A DNA stretch of 5,711 nt from Bacillota bacterium (lineage in GTDB: Bacteria; Bacillota; Clostridia; Christensenellales; Aristaeellaceae): assembly GCA_023391725.1 (NCBI GenBank), contig JAEWAH010000261.1, positions 1 through 5,711 of the forward strand. Direction: 5' to 3'. Of this stretch, positions 1 to 5,588 are shown in pieces; within the stretch, counting starts at the first letter, position 1, and every line of letters begins with the position of its first letter. The position numbers and the translations under genes are program-made. The notes beneath the pieces were generated by a model. That model was given only the letters and a program-made list of their open reading frames with translations. It made no database searches and was not told where the DNA came from.

Positions 1-186
1 GTTCAGTTCCTCCCGAAGCGCCTTCAATTGTTCAAACCGCTTCAAATGATTCTCATGGGTATCATGAGAAAAATTGAAGCGCGCAACGTCCATGCCGGCC
101 AATATGATGCTGCGAAGATTGTCGCCCTTTACCGCCGCTGGGCCAAGGGTGCACACGATCTTCGTTTTGCGGCTTTTCTGTGTCAT
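1..186 (-). CDS. pyk: Pyruvate kinase, N-terminal fragment (runs off the left edge)
   Basis: Pyruvate kinase converts phosphoenolpyruvate and ADP to pyruvate and ATP, the last step of glycolysis, in the cytoplasm. Reading the minus strand from the ATG at 186-184 gives 62 codons that stay open to base 1. The start MTQKSRKTKIVCTLGPA is the family's signature first beta strand (KTKIVCTLGP at residues 7-16). GMDVARFNFSH at residues 31-41 is the active-site segment; R36, N38, S40 and H41 match the substrate- and potassium-binding positions known in the family. A GGAGGAAT ribosome binding site (complement of 192-199) sits five bases before the ATG, so the start is secure. Only about one eighth of a typical protein of roughly 470-590 residues is visible, so domain composition further on is unknown. 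It is divergent from the M28 peptidase gene. The identification is very secure for so short a piece. Confidence 0.95.
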   Translation of the reverse strand, partial: MTQKSRKTKIVCTLGPAAVKGDNLRSIILAGMDVARFNFSHDTHENHLKRFEQLKALREELN

Positions 187-235
187 GAAAAATTCCTCCG
201 TAAGATGTTCGCCTATAGGTGGGCATACCCATCCT

Positions 236-264
236 ATTGTAGCACATTTATTGCGCCTTGGAAA
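236..264 (-). promoter_or_regulatory. Predicted promoter of pyk
   Basis: On the minus strand there is a TACAAT -10 box (complement of 236-241) preceded by TGC, giving an extended -10. A TTTCCA -35 box (complement of 259-264) matches TTGACA at four of six positions, with a 17-base spacer. Transcription would start near base 229, giving a leader of about 40 bases before the ATG at 186. Box quality and spacing support a housekeeping sigma-A-type promoter. This is prediction from sequence only. Confidence 0.7.
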
Positions 265-315
265 CGTCGCTTTCGGCCCTCTTTTTCCCAGGGAGTGCAG
301 GGTTCGTATTCCCCG

Positions 316-344
316 TTGACGCCGCGTTTTTCTTATGCTACCAT
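316..344 (+). promoter_or_regulatory. Predicted promoter of the M28 peptidase operon
   Basis: TTGACG (316-321) is followed by a 17-base spacer and TACCAT (339-344). The TGC just before the -10 box makes it an extended -10. Transcription would start near 351, leaving about 50 bases of leader before the ATG at 400. In the leader, TCCCC (369-373) and GGGGA (376-380) could pair over a two-base gap immediately before the ribosome binding site GAGAGAGGA (381-389). The gap is too tight for a convincing hairpin, so I do not claim regulation. The promoter lies about 50 bp from the outward-facing pyk promoter. Confidence 0.65.
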
Positions 345-399
345 AGGCTACAAAATCCAGGAAACTTTTCCCCGTGGGGAGAGAGAGGATTCTGTTCCA

Positions 400-2505
400 A
401 TGGATAAAAAGCAGCGGGTGCTGCTTCCCCTGGAGCCTGAATGGCAGCATTTTTCCAGATGCCTGGACGTGGGCTACGCCTATCGCCTGGCCCGGCGCAT
501 GGAGGAATTCCGCACCAACCCCGTCTTGGGCTACCGCACCGCGGGATCCCTGGCCGAGCGCCAGACGGGGGATATGCTCTTTGAGGAAATGGCGCGCATA
601 GGCCTTGATCCCAGCCGGGAAAAATTTCCCGTGGATGGCTGGGAGTTTAAGCGTGCCCGTCTTTTTTTCAAGGACGACGCGGGGCTGGACCACGTGTGCG
701 AACTGGGCGGGTATCAAACGGAGCTGCATACCGGGGGCCGCAAGCGCTTTAAGCTGGTAAACGCGGGCCAGGGCACGGCCAGGGAGCTGGAAAAGCTGGA
801 TCTAAAGGGAAAGCTGGCCCTGATCACCATCAATCAGCGGGACGAGTGGTGGATCAACTATCCCACCTACCAGGCCCACCTTCGGGGCGCCGCGGCGGTA
901 CTGGCGGTGCAGCGCAGCGGCTACGGCGAGGAGAACGCCAAAACGCTCAACGCCCAGGATATCTGCGGGCCCAAGGATGCTCCGGCGCTCTCCCTTTCCC
1001 AGCGGGACGCCAAGAGCCTTATGGCCGCCCTGTCCCTTTCCTTCGGGGATGAGGCGACCGTGGAGTTGGAGGCCGAGTCCACGGTGATGGAGAACACCTT
1101 CTCCCACAACATTGTGGGATACCTCCCCGGGGAGGAAAAGGAATCCCTGGTGATCCTCTCCGCCCACTACGATTCCTATTTTTCCGGCTTTCAGGACGAT
1201 AATACCGCTATCTCGCTTATGCTGGGGCTGGCCCGCACAGTCGTTGAGAGCGGCTACAAGCCGCGCAAGACGCTCGTCTTTTGCGCCATGGCCGCCGAGG
1301 AATGGGGCGCTGTGAACACCAGGTATGATTGGTCCGTAGGCGCATACAATCAAATCACCCGCCTGCACCCTGAATGGGTGGGCCGGGCCGTGGTGAACAT
1401 CAATTTGGAGCTGCCCGCCCATGCCCACGGGAAAAAGCACTATATCCGCAGCGTATACGAGCTGAAAGGATTTCTAAGGCGTCAGATGAAGGCGCTGCCG
1501 CCCAAGATCCGTGCCGTGTATCCCAAGGGTTCGGGCGTCATCTGTCCCACCCAAACCTGGTCGGACGACTTTTCCATGGCCACCGCCGGGGTGCCCGCCA
1601 TGGTGAATGAGTTTGGCGGCAGCAGCTTTATGGAAACGCGGTACCATTCCCAGTTCGACAACGACGACGTCTATGATGAATCGGTCTACCATTACCACCA
1701 TGTCCTGTATGGGCGGCTGATGCTGGCCTTTGATCAAAGCTGCCTGCCGCCGCTGGATTTTTCGGTGCGGCTAAAGGCCATTGGCGAGTCGCTCACCTGC
1801 CAGCGCCTTGGCCCCAGGCTGGAGGGCTCCTTCCGCAAAAAGCTTTCAAAGACTGTGCAAATGGCGGAAGAACTGTATGAACTTACCGAGGAATTGAACC
1901 GCCGCTATGCCCTTGCATTAGGTAAGGGAAACAACGAGGCGCACGCCTTGTACCGGCAGTCCAGCGAGGCCCGAAAAGCCATTCTGGCCGCCTTCCGTAC
2001 GCTGGAAGACCGGTTCGTCCGCCTGACCTGGCATGATACCTCCATCTTTCCTCATGAAAACGCCCAGGAGAACCTGAACATGCTGCACCAGGCCATATGG
2101 CAGCTCCACGCCGGAGACGTGAAAGGGGCTATATCCAGCCTGGGCCATATCGACAACAACTGCTATGCCGCGGCCTTCGACCGGGAAGTATTCGATTACT
2201 TTACCGACTACGTCCTGAATCAGCCTTCCGAGCGGCTGCTCTGGGGCGCGGGCCGGCTGATGGGGCACAGGGATCTATATGAGATGATCCATCGTCTGAA
2301 AGCAGTAAGCAAGCAAAAAAAGCCGGATCTCGCCTTGGAGATCCATGAACTGACTAAGCTGGAACAGGAAGAACTAAACCGGCTGGAAAAAACGGTGCGG
2401 GAGGAAGCGGCCGCCATGGCTGGGCTGGAGCCGATCTTGAAATCTGCGCTCCATGCCCTAAGGCCGCTTTGCGCCCCCCAGGAGGAGTACCAGGTGAACC
2501 GATGA
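400..2505 (+). CDS. M28-family zinc metallopeptidase with PA domain, cytoplasmic
   Basis: This is a predicted co-catalytic zinc exopeptidase of family M28 (aminopeptidase/carboxypeptidase; substrate not predictable), 701 residues. Order: N-terminal segment (1-75); PA-like insert (about 118-225, including LDLKGKLALITINQ and RGAAAVLAVQ); catalytic core (about 235-450); helical C-terminal region (about 455-690) with charged, coiled-coil-prone helices. Candidate metal and catalytic residues are H256 in SAHYDS, D266 or D267 in QDDNTA, the E300-E301 pair in AAEEWG, E337 in NINLEL and H416 in YHSQFD. The layout recalls glutamate carboxypeptidase II-like proteins, but no signal peptide or membrane anchor is visible, so it probably acts in the cytoplasm on short peptides. 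I chose ATG 400 because GAGAGAGGA lies nine bases upstream and the promoter at 316-344 precedes it. The frame stays open back to base 28, but that stretch is antisense to pyk and reads as non-protein-like sequence. The stop overlaps the next gene. The family call is firm; the subfamily is not. Confidence 0.9.
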   Translation: MDKKQRVLLPLEPEWQHFSRCLDVGYAYRLARRMEEFRTNPVLGYRTAGSLAERQTGDMLFEEMARIGLDPSREKFPVDGWEFKRARLFFKDDAGLDHVCELGGYQTELHTGGRKRFKLVNAGQGTARELEKLDLKGKLALITINQRDEWWINYPTYQAHLRGAAAVLAVQRSGYGEENAKTLNAQDICGPKDAPALSLSQRDAKSLMAALSLSFGDEATVELEAESTVMENTFSHNIVGYLPGEEKESLVILSAHYDSYFSGFQDDNTAISLMLGLARTVVESGYKPRKTLVFCAMAAEEWGAVNTRYDWSVGAYNQITRLHPEWVGRAVVNINLELPAHAHGKKHYIRSVYELKGFLRRQMKALPPKIRAVYPKGSGVICPTQTWSDDFSMATAGVPAMVNEFGGSSFMETRYHSQFDNDDVYDESVYHYHHVLYGRLMLAFDQSCLPPLDFSVRLKAIGESLTCQRLGPRLEGSFRKKLSKTVQMAEELYELTEELNRRYALALGKGNNEAHALYRQSSEARKAILAAFRTLEDRFVRLTWHDTSIFPHENAQENLNMLHQAIWQLHAGDVKGAISSLGHIDNNCYAAAFDREVFDYFTDYVLNQPSERLLWGAGRLMGHRDLYEMIHRLKAVSKQKKPDLALEIHELTKLEQEELNRLEKTVREEAAAMAGLEPILKSALHALRPLCAPQEEYQVNR

Positions 2506-3155
2506 TGCAGATTGATACATTGTATCACTTAACTCGGGCGGACGCCCCCAAGGTGGTCCGCATACTGCTCGAGAGCTTCCGGGATGATCCTTTGTACCGC
2601 AAGCTCATTCCCCAGGAGACCGTAAGGGACAAGGCACTCCCCGAAGTGTTCGCCTGCGACGCGGACGAACTGCTGGAAAACGACGATGCCTTTGCCGACG
2701 GCCCCGACGTGAACGGCCTGATTATTGCCGATGACGATTCCCAGCCCTACAACCATTTGAAATTTTTTTCAGTTGAAACTTTCTATGCCTGGAAAACAAA
2801 TGTATCCCTCATAAAAGACGATACGTCGCTTAAAACCCTCTGGCATTTCCTTAAGGCTCGGCAGTACTTGAATGCCGCCTGGACGAAGGAGCTGCCCCAC
2901 AGGCAGTACATGCACATCATTTATTTTGCTGTGCGCCCCTCCGCCCGGGGCACCGGCATGGCCCACAAAATGATCACGCCCGTCCTCCAGTACGCTGATC
3001 AGAAAGGCCTGATCACCTCCCTGGAAACGCACAACGAAAAGAACCTGCCCATGTACCAGCATTACGGTTTTGAACTGCATACCACCATGGAAACACCCTT
3101 CGAGCTGCTGCAATATTGCATGATCCGCAAACCCGCTCAAGGGCTCTGCCCTTGA
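2502..3155 (+). CDS. GNAT-family N-acetyltransferase (puromycin-acetyltransferase-like)
   Basis: This is a predicted cytoplasmic acetyl-CoA-dependent N-acetyltransferase, 217 residues, acceptor unknown. Residues 138-160 carry motif A: the strand HIIYFAV, then RPSARGTGMAHKMI, where R149-G150-T151-G152-M153-A154 fits the acetyl-CoA pyrophosphate-binding R/QxxGxG/A loop. ETHNEKNLPMYQHYGFEL (175-192) is the typical motif B end, with the N, Y and GF positions shared with puromycin acetyltransferase-type enzymes. The first 130 residues are less conserved and probably shape the acceptor pocket. The start is ATG 2502, which overlaps the peptidase stop as ATGA. The next codon, ATG 2505, is equally possible and lies seven bases after AGGTGA (2492-2497); a further AGGAGG is at 2480-2485. 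Translational coupling implies matched expression with the peptidase, so acetylation of peptides or amino acids is a reasonable but unproven guess. The last eight codons and the stop fall inside a palindromic repeat (3138-3154), so the original C-terminus may have been altered. Confidence 0.88.
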   Translation: MMQIDTLYHLTRADAPKVVRILLESFRDDPLYRKLIPQETVRDKALPEVFACDADELLENDDAFADGPDVNGLIIADDDSQPYNHLKFFSVETFYAWKTNVSLIKDDTSLKTLWHFLKARQYLNAAWTKELPHRQYMHIIYFAVRPSARGTGMAHKMITPVLQYADQKGLITSLETHNEKNLPMYQHYGFELHTTMETPFELLQYCMIRKPAQGLCP

Positions 3156-3202
3156 TAATCCCGCCAAAGGGATATAACCCCTTTGGAAACCCCATGCTGG
3201 GG
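3138..3202. repeat. Cluster of three tandem palindromes overlapping the GNAT 3' end
   Basis: Three perfect stem-loops follow one another. CAAGGGC (3138-3144) pairs with GCCCTTG (3148-3154) over a TCT loop. CCAAAGGG (3164-3171) pairs with CCCTTTGG (3179-3186). CCCCA (3190-3194) pairs with TGGGG (3198-3202). The first contains the stop codon of the upstream GNAT gene. None is followed by a run of T, so a classical intrinsic terminator is not supported, though the hairpins could slow polymerase or protect the mRNA 3' end. The arrangement resembles dispersed palindromic intergenic repeats of clostridial genomes; that resemblance is from memory, and copy number cannot be seen in one window. Confidence 0.6.
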
Positions 3203-3204
3203 AA

Positions 3205-3302
3205 GGTGGTCGTAGGGCGCGACGCATGGCGCGCCGCCATGCGGAAGCCTTCAAGGGCCGAGGTGATCAGTATACCATCCTACGCCATCATAGGCAACCA
3301 CC
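3205..3302. repeat. Long imperfect inverted repeat with nested alternative hairpins
   Basis: GGTGGT (3205-3210) and CGTAGG (3211-3216) have exact complements at ACCACC (3297-3302) and CCTACG (3279-3284). Together they form an outer stem with a 12-base bulge on the right arm. Inside lie two mutually exclusive hairpins: GGCGCG (3216-3221) with CGCGCC (3230-3235), and CGCATGGC (3223-3230) with GCCATGCG (3236-3243). The element ends where another palindrome-rich unit begins. It may be a small non-autonomous mobile or REP-like element, or simply a folded 3' untranslated region. No coding capacity is evident. Confidence 0.45.
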
Positions 3303-3304
3303 CC

Positions 3305-3364
3305 GGCGCTTCGCTTTTTCCGCCACAGGCGGCGCTCCGCTTTGGAACCCCTCCCCTGGAGGGG
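3305..3364. repeat. GC-rich palindromic and direct-repeat unit
   Basis: CCGCC (3320-3324) pairs with GGCGG (3328-3332) over ACA. CCCCTCC (3348-3354) pairs with GGAGGGG (3358-3364) over CCT. GGCGCTTCGCTTT (3305-3317) is repeated with one mismatch as GGCGCTCCGCTTT (3331-3343). With the two units to its left, this fills most of the 385-bp gap between the GNAT gene and the next promoter. No open frame here has a plausible ribosome binding site or protein-like composition. Confidence 0.5.
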
Positions 3365-3433
3365 AATTTGTGGCGATATAACGCTGTTCATTTATGACAT
3401 CTCTTCAACCCCCGCAGCCCACCGCCCTACAAC

Positions 3434-3463
3434 TTGACGTTTCGGGTACAAGTTTGCTATAAT
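3434..3463 (+). promoter_or_regulatory. Near-consensus promoter of the GNAT-Rnk / phosphoesterase operon
   Basis: TTGACG (3434-3439), an 18-base spacer and a perfect TATAAT (3458-3463) preceded by TGC form a strong sigma-A-type promoter with an extended -10. Transcription would start near 3470, giving about 70 bases of leader before the ATG at 3541. No operator-like palindrome overlaps the boxes, which suggests substantial basal expression. Confidence 0.85.
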
Positions 3464-3499
3464 GAATTATCAAAAGAACCGTCATAGTGAAATATCCCT

Positions 3500-3544
3500 A
3501 TGAAAGGCTTTTATTTCTCTTACGGCAGGTGTAGGAAAAAATGA
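3500..3544 (+). CDS. Possible 14-codon leader mini-ORF
   Basis: Within the predicted leader, an ATG at 3500 opens a frame encoding MKGFYFSYGRCRKK. It stops at TGA 3542-3544, overlapping the ATG of the GNAT-Rnk gene as ATGA. Its upstream ribosome binding site is weak (only GTGAAAT near 3487-3493), so translation is doubtful. Its first 20 or so bases resemble the first bases of the downstream gene, suggesting a partial duplication of the gene start. It could couple translation or be a chance by-product of that duplication. No known attenuator peptide is recognised. Confidence 0.3.
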   Translation: MKGFYFSYGRCRKK

Positions 3545-4470
3545 AAGAGCCTTTTATTTCTTTATATCCGGAAGTGACAAGGGAAAGCGCGCTTACCATC
3601 ATGCGCTGGCTTGAGGACGAGCAGGTGCGGCATTATTTGAGCGATACCCAGGACGTATCTTCCCAAATACGGCAGGTGATCGACAGGGTCGGCCTGCCCA
3701 TACTCACGCACCTGTTCAGCGCCGGCGGCCGCTTTTACATGATCCATGACAAAAAATCAAGACCGGTAGGGTTTGTCCGTCTGGTTATTAAAAGCGGCGA
3801 AACGGAAATCGTCATCGTCATCGGTGAGCGCGGCGATTGGGGAAAGCGGATGGGGACCAGCGCCATTCTGGAAAGCATGAAGATCGCCTTTTTTGAACTG
3901 AGATCAACAAAGATGACCGCCAGGATCCATCCCGAAAACAAACGGTCCATCCGGGCATTTTTGCGGACCGGCTTCCGGGTGACGTGTGAAATGCCAGGCA
4001 TAAAAAGGCTGGAGATCACCATGCAGGAATATTTGAATTTCATTCGACAGGGAGGGAGCGCATTGACCGCGCAGGTTATCATTACGGAAATGGATCAGGA
4101 AAGGCTTAAAAAACTAGTCCAGGATGAAACGTACCACGGGGAGGCTCCCGAATCCGCCGTGAAGGAGCTGGAGGGCGAACTTGCGCGGGCGAAAGTCGTA
4201 AACAGCTTCAAAGTGCCCCCGGAAGTCATCACCATGAATTCCCGGGTCAGCCTGCGTTTGGGTGAAGAGGAGATGGAGGTCTCCCTTGTATATCCTCCTG
4301 AGGCGGATTGGGCAAGCAACCGGCTGTCTATCCTCTCCCCCATCGGGACCGCGATCCTGGGATACAGGGAAGGCGACAGCATACGGTGGAAAGTTCCCTC
4401 CGGCATTACTGAAATAAAGATCCACAAGGTGATTTATCAGCCTGAAGCGGCGGGGGATTATCACCTGTAA
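3541..4470 (+). CDS. GNAT acetyltransferase fused to Rnk-like GreA/GreB C-terminal domain protein
   Basis: This two-domain cytoplasmic protein has 309 residues. Residues 1 to about 166 form a RimJ/RimL-type GNAT acetyltransferase. IVIVIGERGDWGKRMGTSAI (90-109) is motif A, with WGKRMGT where the family usually has WGKGYGT. HPENKRSIRAFLRTGFRV (130-147) is the following asparagine and GF segment. Residues 175-309 match a complete Rnk-type protein: IITEMDQERLKKLV opens a short coiled coil (about 181-221), then VPPEVITMNSRV (226-236) and the FKBP-like GreA/GreB C-terminal fold with VSLVYPPEAD, SILSPIGTAILGYREGD and a final VIYQPEAAG. E. coli Rnk binds RNA polymerase and competes with Gre factors; a like role here is inference. 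The coiled coil is too short to reach the catalytic centre as GreA does. ATG 3541 follows AGGTG (3527-3531) by nine bases. The junction holds a second start signal (4049-4065). The phosphoesterase follows after 10 bp. Both domain calls are firm; the acetyl acceptor is unknown. Confidence 0.88.
   Translation: MKEPFISLYPEVTRESALTIMRWLEDEQVRHYLSDTQDVSSQIRQVIDRVGLPILTHLFSAGGRFYMIHDKKSRPVGFVRLVIKSGETEIVIVIGERGDWGKRMGTSAILESMKIAFFELRSTKMTARIHPENKRSIRAFLRTGFRVTCEMPGIKRLEITMQEYLNFIRQGGSALTAQVIITEMDQERLKKLVQDETYHGEAPESAVKELEGELARAKVVNSFKVPPEVITMNSRVSLRLGEEEMEVSLVYPPEADWASNRLSILSPIGTAILGYREGDSIRWKVPSGITEIKIHKVIYQPEAAGDYHL
4049..4065 (+). promoter_or_regulatory. Internal ribosome binding site and TTG start at the domain junction
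   Basis: AGGGAGGGAG (4049-4058) is a strong Shine-Dalgarno match. Seven bases after its GGGAGG core comes an in-frame TTG (4063-4065, codon 175). Initiation here would give a free Rnk-like protein of 135 residues, close to the 136 residues of E. coli Rnk, starting exactly at that domain's expected N-terminus. In the fusion frame the same bases encode the short linker RQGGSA. Use of the site is unproven. Confidence 0.45.
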
Positions 4471-4480
4471 GGAGGCGTGG

Positions 4481-5458
4481 ATGAAATACGCCATTATTTC
4501 GGACGTCCATGGCAACCGGCCCGCGCTATCCGCGGTGCTTACCGACGCAAAGGCCATGGGCGTGGAGGCGTACATTTTCGCCGGCGATTATTACATGTGC
4601 TCTCCCTTTCTTAACGAGGTCATCGAGACGATACGAAACCTACCGGATGCCCTTGTGATCCGCGGCAACGAAGAGGAATACCTGAACAAGCTTGCGGATC
4701 AGGATCAACGGACTTGGACCGACGGCCAGTTCCGCGGGCTGTACTGGTGCTACCGGGCGATCACCCCGGAAAACCACGCCTATCTGGCCTCGCTGCCTGG
4801 GTCGCTGCATCTGTCCGGCGAAGACACGGACATTTTCATCGCCCATTCCTCCAGCGAGTTTATAGGCCGTGCGGAGCACAAGGAGTTTTCCAGCAGCAAG
4901 ATCGCCAGGCGGTACGCTGGTAAAGCGCCCGGCCGGGAAAAACTCCTTGGCGATGTGCGGGCGCACCTTGACAATGACGCGGATTTTCACGAAGCATTAA
5001 AGACCTTGCCGGACGGGATCTATATTTTTGGGCATGCTCATGTGCAATGGCACGCCCGGTTTGAAAACAAGCTGTTCATCAATCCAGGTTCCTGCGGCAT
5101 ACCTCTGGATGGGGAGCCGACAGCAGCCTATACCATACTCACGGAAACGGCTGAAGGTTGGCAAGTGCAGGAGCGCCGCGTCTCATGCGATGTGGAAGCA
5201 TTCCTCCAAGACATAAAAAACTCCGCCCTGTACAGCGAAGCCCCGGTATGGTGCGATGTGGTGGCCGGGGAATGCCGAACGGGGTTTGAGCATGTGATCC
5301 CCTTCCTGCGCTTTACGGAATCCTACGCCAAGGCCATCGGTGACCCCATCCGCCCCTACTCCCAGGAAACTTGGTCAAAGGCGTATGACGCCTGGCGCGA
5401 CCGCCTTCGTCATCAGCCGGCTTACCTCGTTACTGAATTTCACCCCATAGCATTATAA
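4481..5458 (+). CDS. Calcineurin-like metallophosphoesterase (YfcE-like) with C-terminal extension
   Basis: This is a predicted cytoplasmic, dimetal-dependent phosphoesterase of 325 residues, substrate unknown. The metallophosphoesterase motifs occur in order: SDVHGN (D8, H10, N12), GDYY (D36), RGNEEEY (N63), IAHSS (H122) and GHAH (H185, H187), followed by FINPGSCGIP (199-208), typical of YfcE/MJ0936-like enzymes. The usual H, C or D after GN in the third motif is E64 here. The fold should end near residue 235. The remaining 90 or so residues (CDVEAFLQDI onward, rich in W, Y and R) are an extension not found in the minimal YfcE type, and may shape the active site or a protein contact. The ATG at 4481 follows AAGGAGG (4469-4475) by five bases, and that site overlaps the stop of the GNAT-Rnk gene. 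This tight spacing indicates one mRNA from the promoter at 3434. A phosphodiesterase acting on a nucleotide is possible but not shown. Confidence 0.9.
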   Translation: MKYAIISDVHGNRPALSAVLTDAKAMGVEAYIFAGDYYMCSPFLNEVIETIRNLPDALVIRGNEEEYLNKLADQDQRTWTDGQFRGLYWCYRAITPENHAYLASLPGSLHLSGEDTDIFIAHSSSEFIGRAEHKEFSSSKIARRYAGKAPGREKLLGDVRAHLDNDADFHEALKTLPDGIYIFGHAHVQWHARFENKLFINPGSCGIPLDGEPTAAYTILTETAEGWQVQERRVSCDVEAFLQDIKNSALYSEAPVWCDVVAGECRTGFEHVIPFLRFTESYAKAIGDPIRPYSQETWSKAYDAWRDRLRHQPAYLVTEFHPIAL

Positions 5459-5506
5459 AAGAGTGCCAAAAATCCCGTAATTTCAAGGATTTTGGCACTC
5501 TTTTAT
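5455..5506. terminator. Bidirectional intrinsic terminator after the phosphoesterase gene
   Basis: ATAAAAGAGTGCCAAAA pairs perfectly with its complement, and the stem continues with ATCC/GGAT after one bulged A. The arms are about 5455-5475 and 5487-5506, with an 11-base loop. The lower stem is an A tract on the left and a T tract on the right, so it can terminate both the plus-strand operon and minus-strand transcription arriving from the right. The phosphoesterase stop codon lies inside the left arm. Confidence 0.9.
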
Positions 5507-5513
5507 GCGTGAT

Positions 5514-5573
5514 TGTCGCCTAAATCTGCAACATGTCGCTCAACGGTTCTTCACGATAAGCGACAACGGTCGC
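5514..5573. repeat. TGTCGC/CAACGGT repeat cluster, possible insertion-sequence end remnant
   Basis: TGTCGC occurs at 5514-5519 and again at 5534-5539, 20 bases apart. An inverted copy, GCGACAA (5560-5566), mirrors TTGTCGC (5513-5519). CAACGGT is directly repeated at 5541-5547 and 5564-5570. Repeated short sites near one end recall the multiple transposase-binding sites at the termini of IS21-family elements. No transposase gene or partner end is present, so a solo remnant or an unrelated repeat are both possible. Confidence 0.35.
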
Positions 5574-5588
5574 TGGTAGAGGGCATAA

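Noticed and set aside
28..399. Upstream extension of the M28 peptidase frame by 124 codons
   Set aside because: It overlaps the pyk start codon, leader and promoter in antisense and has no family-like sequence. A good ribosome binding site and promoter precede ATG 400 instead.
802..1440. A 212-codon minus-strand open frame inside the peptidase gene
   Set aside because: It is a shadow of the GC-rich plus-strand gene: no ribosome binding site, no recognisable domain, and a composition typical of reverse-frame reading.
3164..3186. Palindrome after the GNAT gene as an intrinsic terminator
   Set aside because: The stem is good but is followed by AAACCCC rather than a T tract, so it does not meet the usual pattern.
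3116..3397. A 93-codon plus-strand frame through the repeat region
   Set aside because: It begins inside the GNAT gene in another frame and consists mostly of translated palindromes. It has no usable ribosome binding site.
3156..3433. CRISPR array or riboswitch in the repeat-rich gap
   Set aside because: The repeats are unlike each other and not regularly spaced. The gap lies upstream of the promoter at 3434, so it cannot be the leader of the following gene, and no known riboswitch core is recognisable.
3462..3503. Short ATG-initiated frame beginning inside the -10 box at 3458-3463
   Set aside because: Its start codon lies upstream of the predicted transcription start, so it would not be on the mRNA.
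4114..4575. A 153-codon minus-strand open frame across the Rnk domain and phosphoesterase start
   Set aside because: It crosses a clear gene junction with a strong plus-strand ribosome binding site, and its translation shows no motif.
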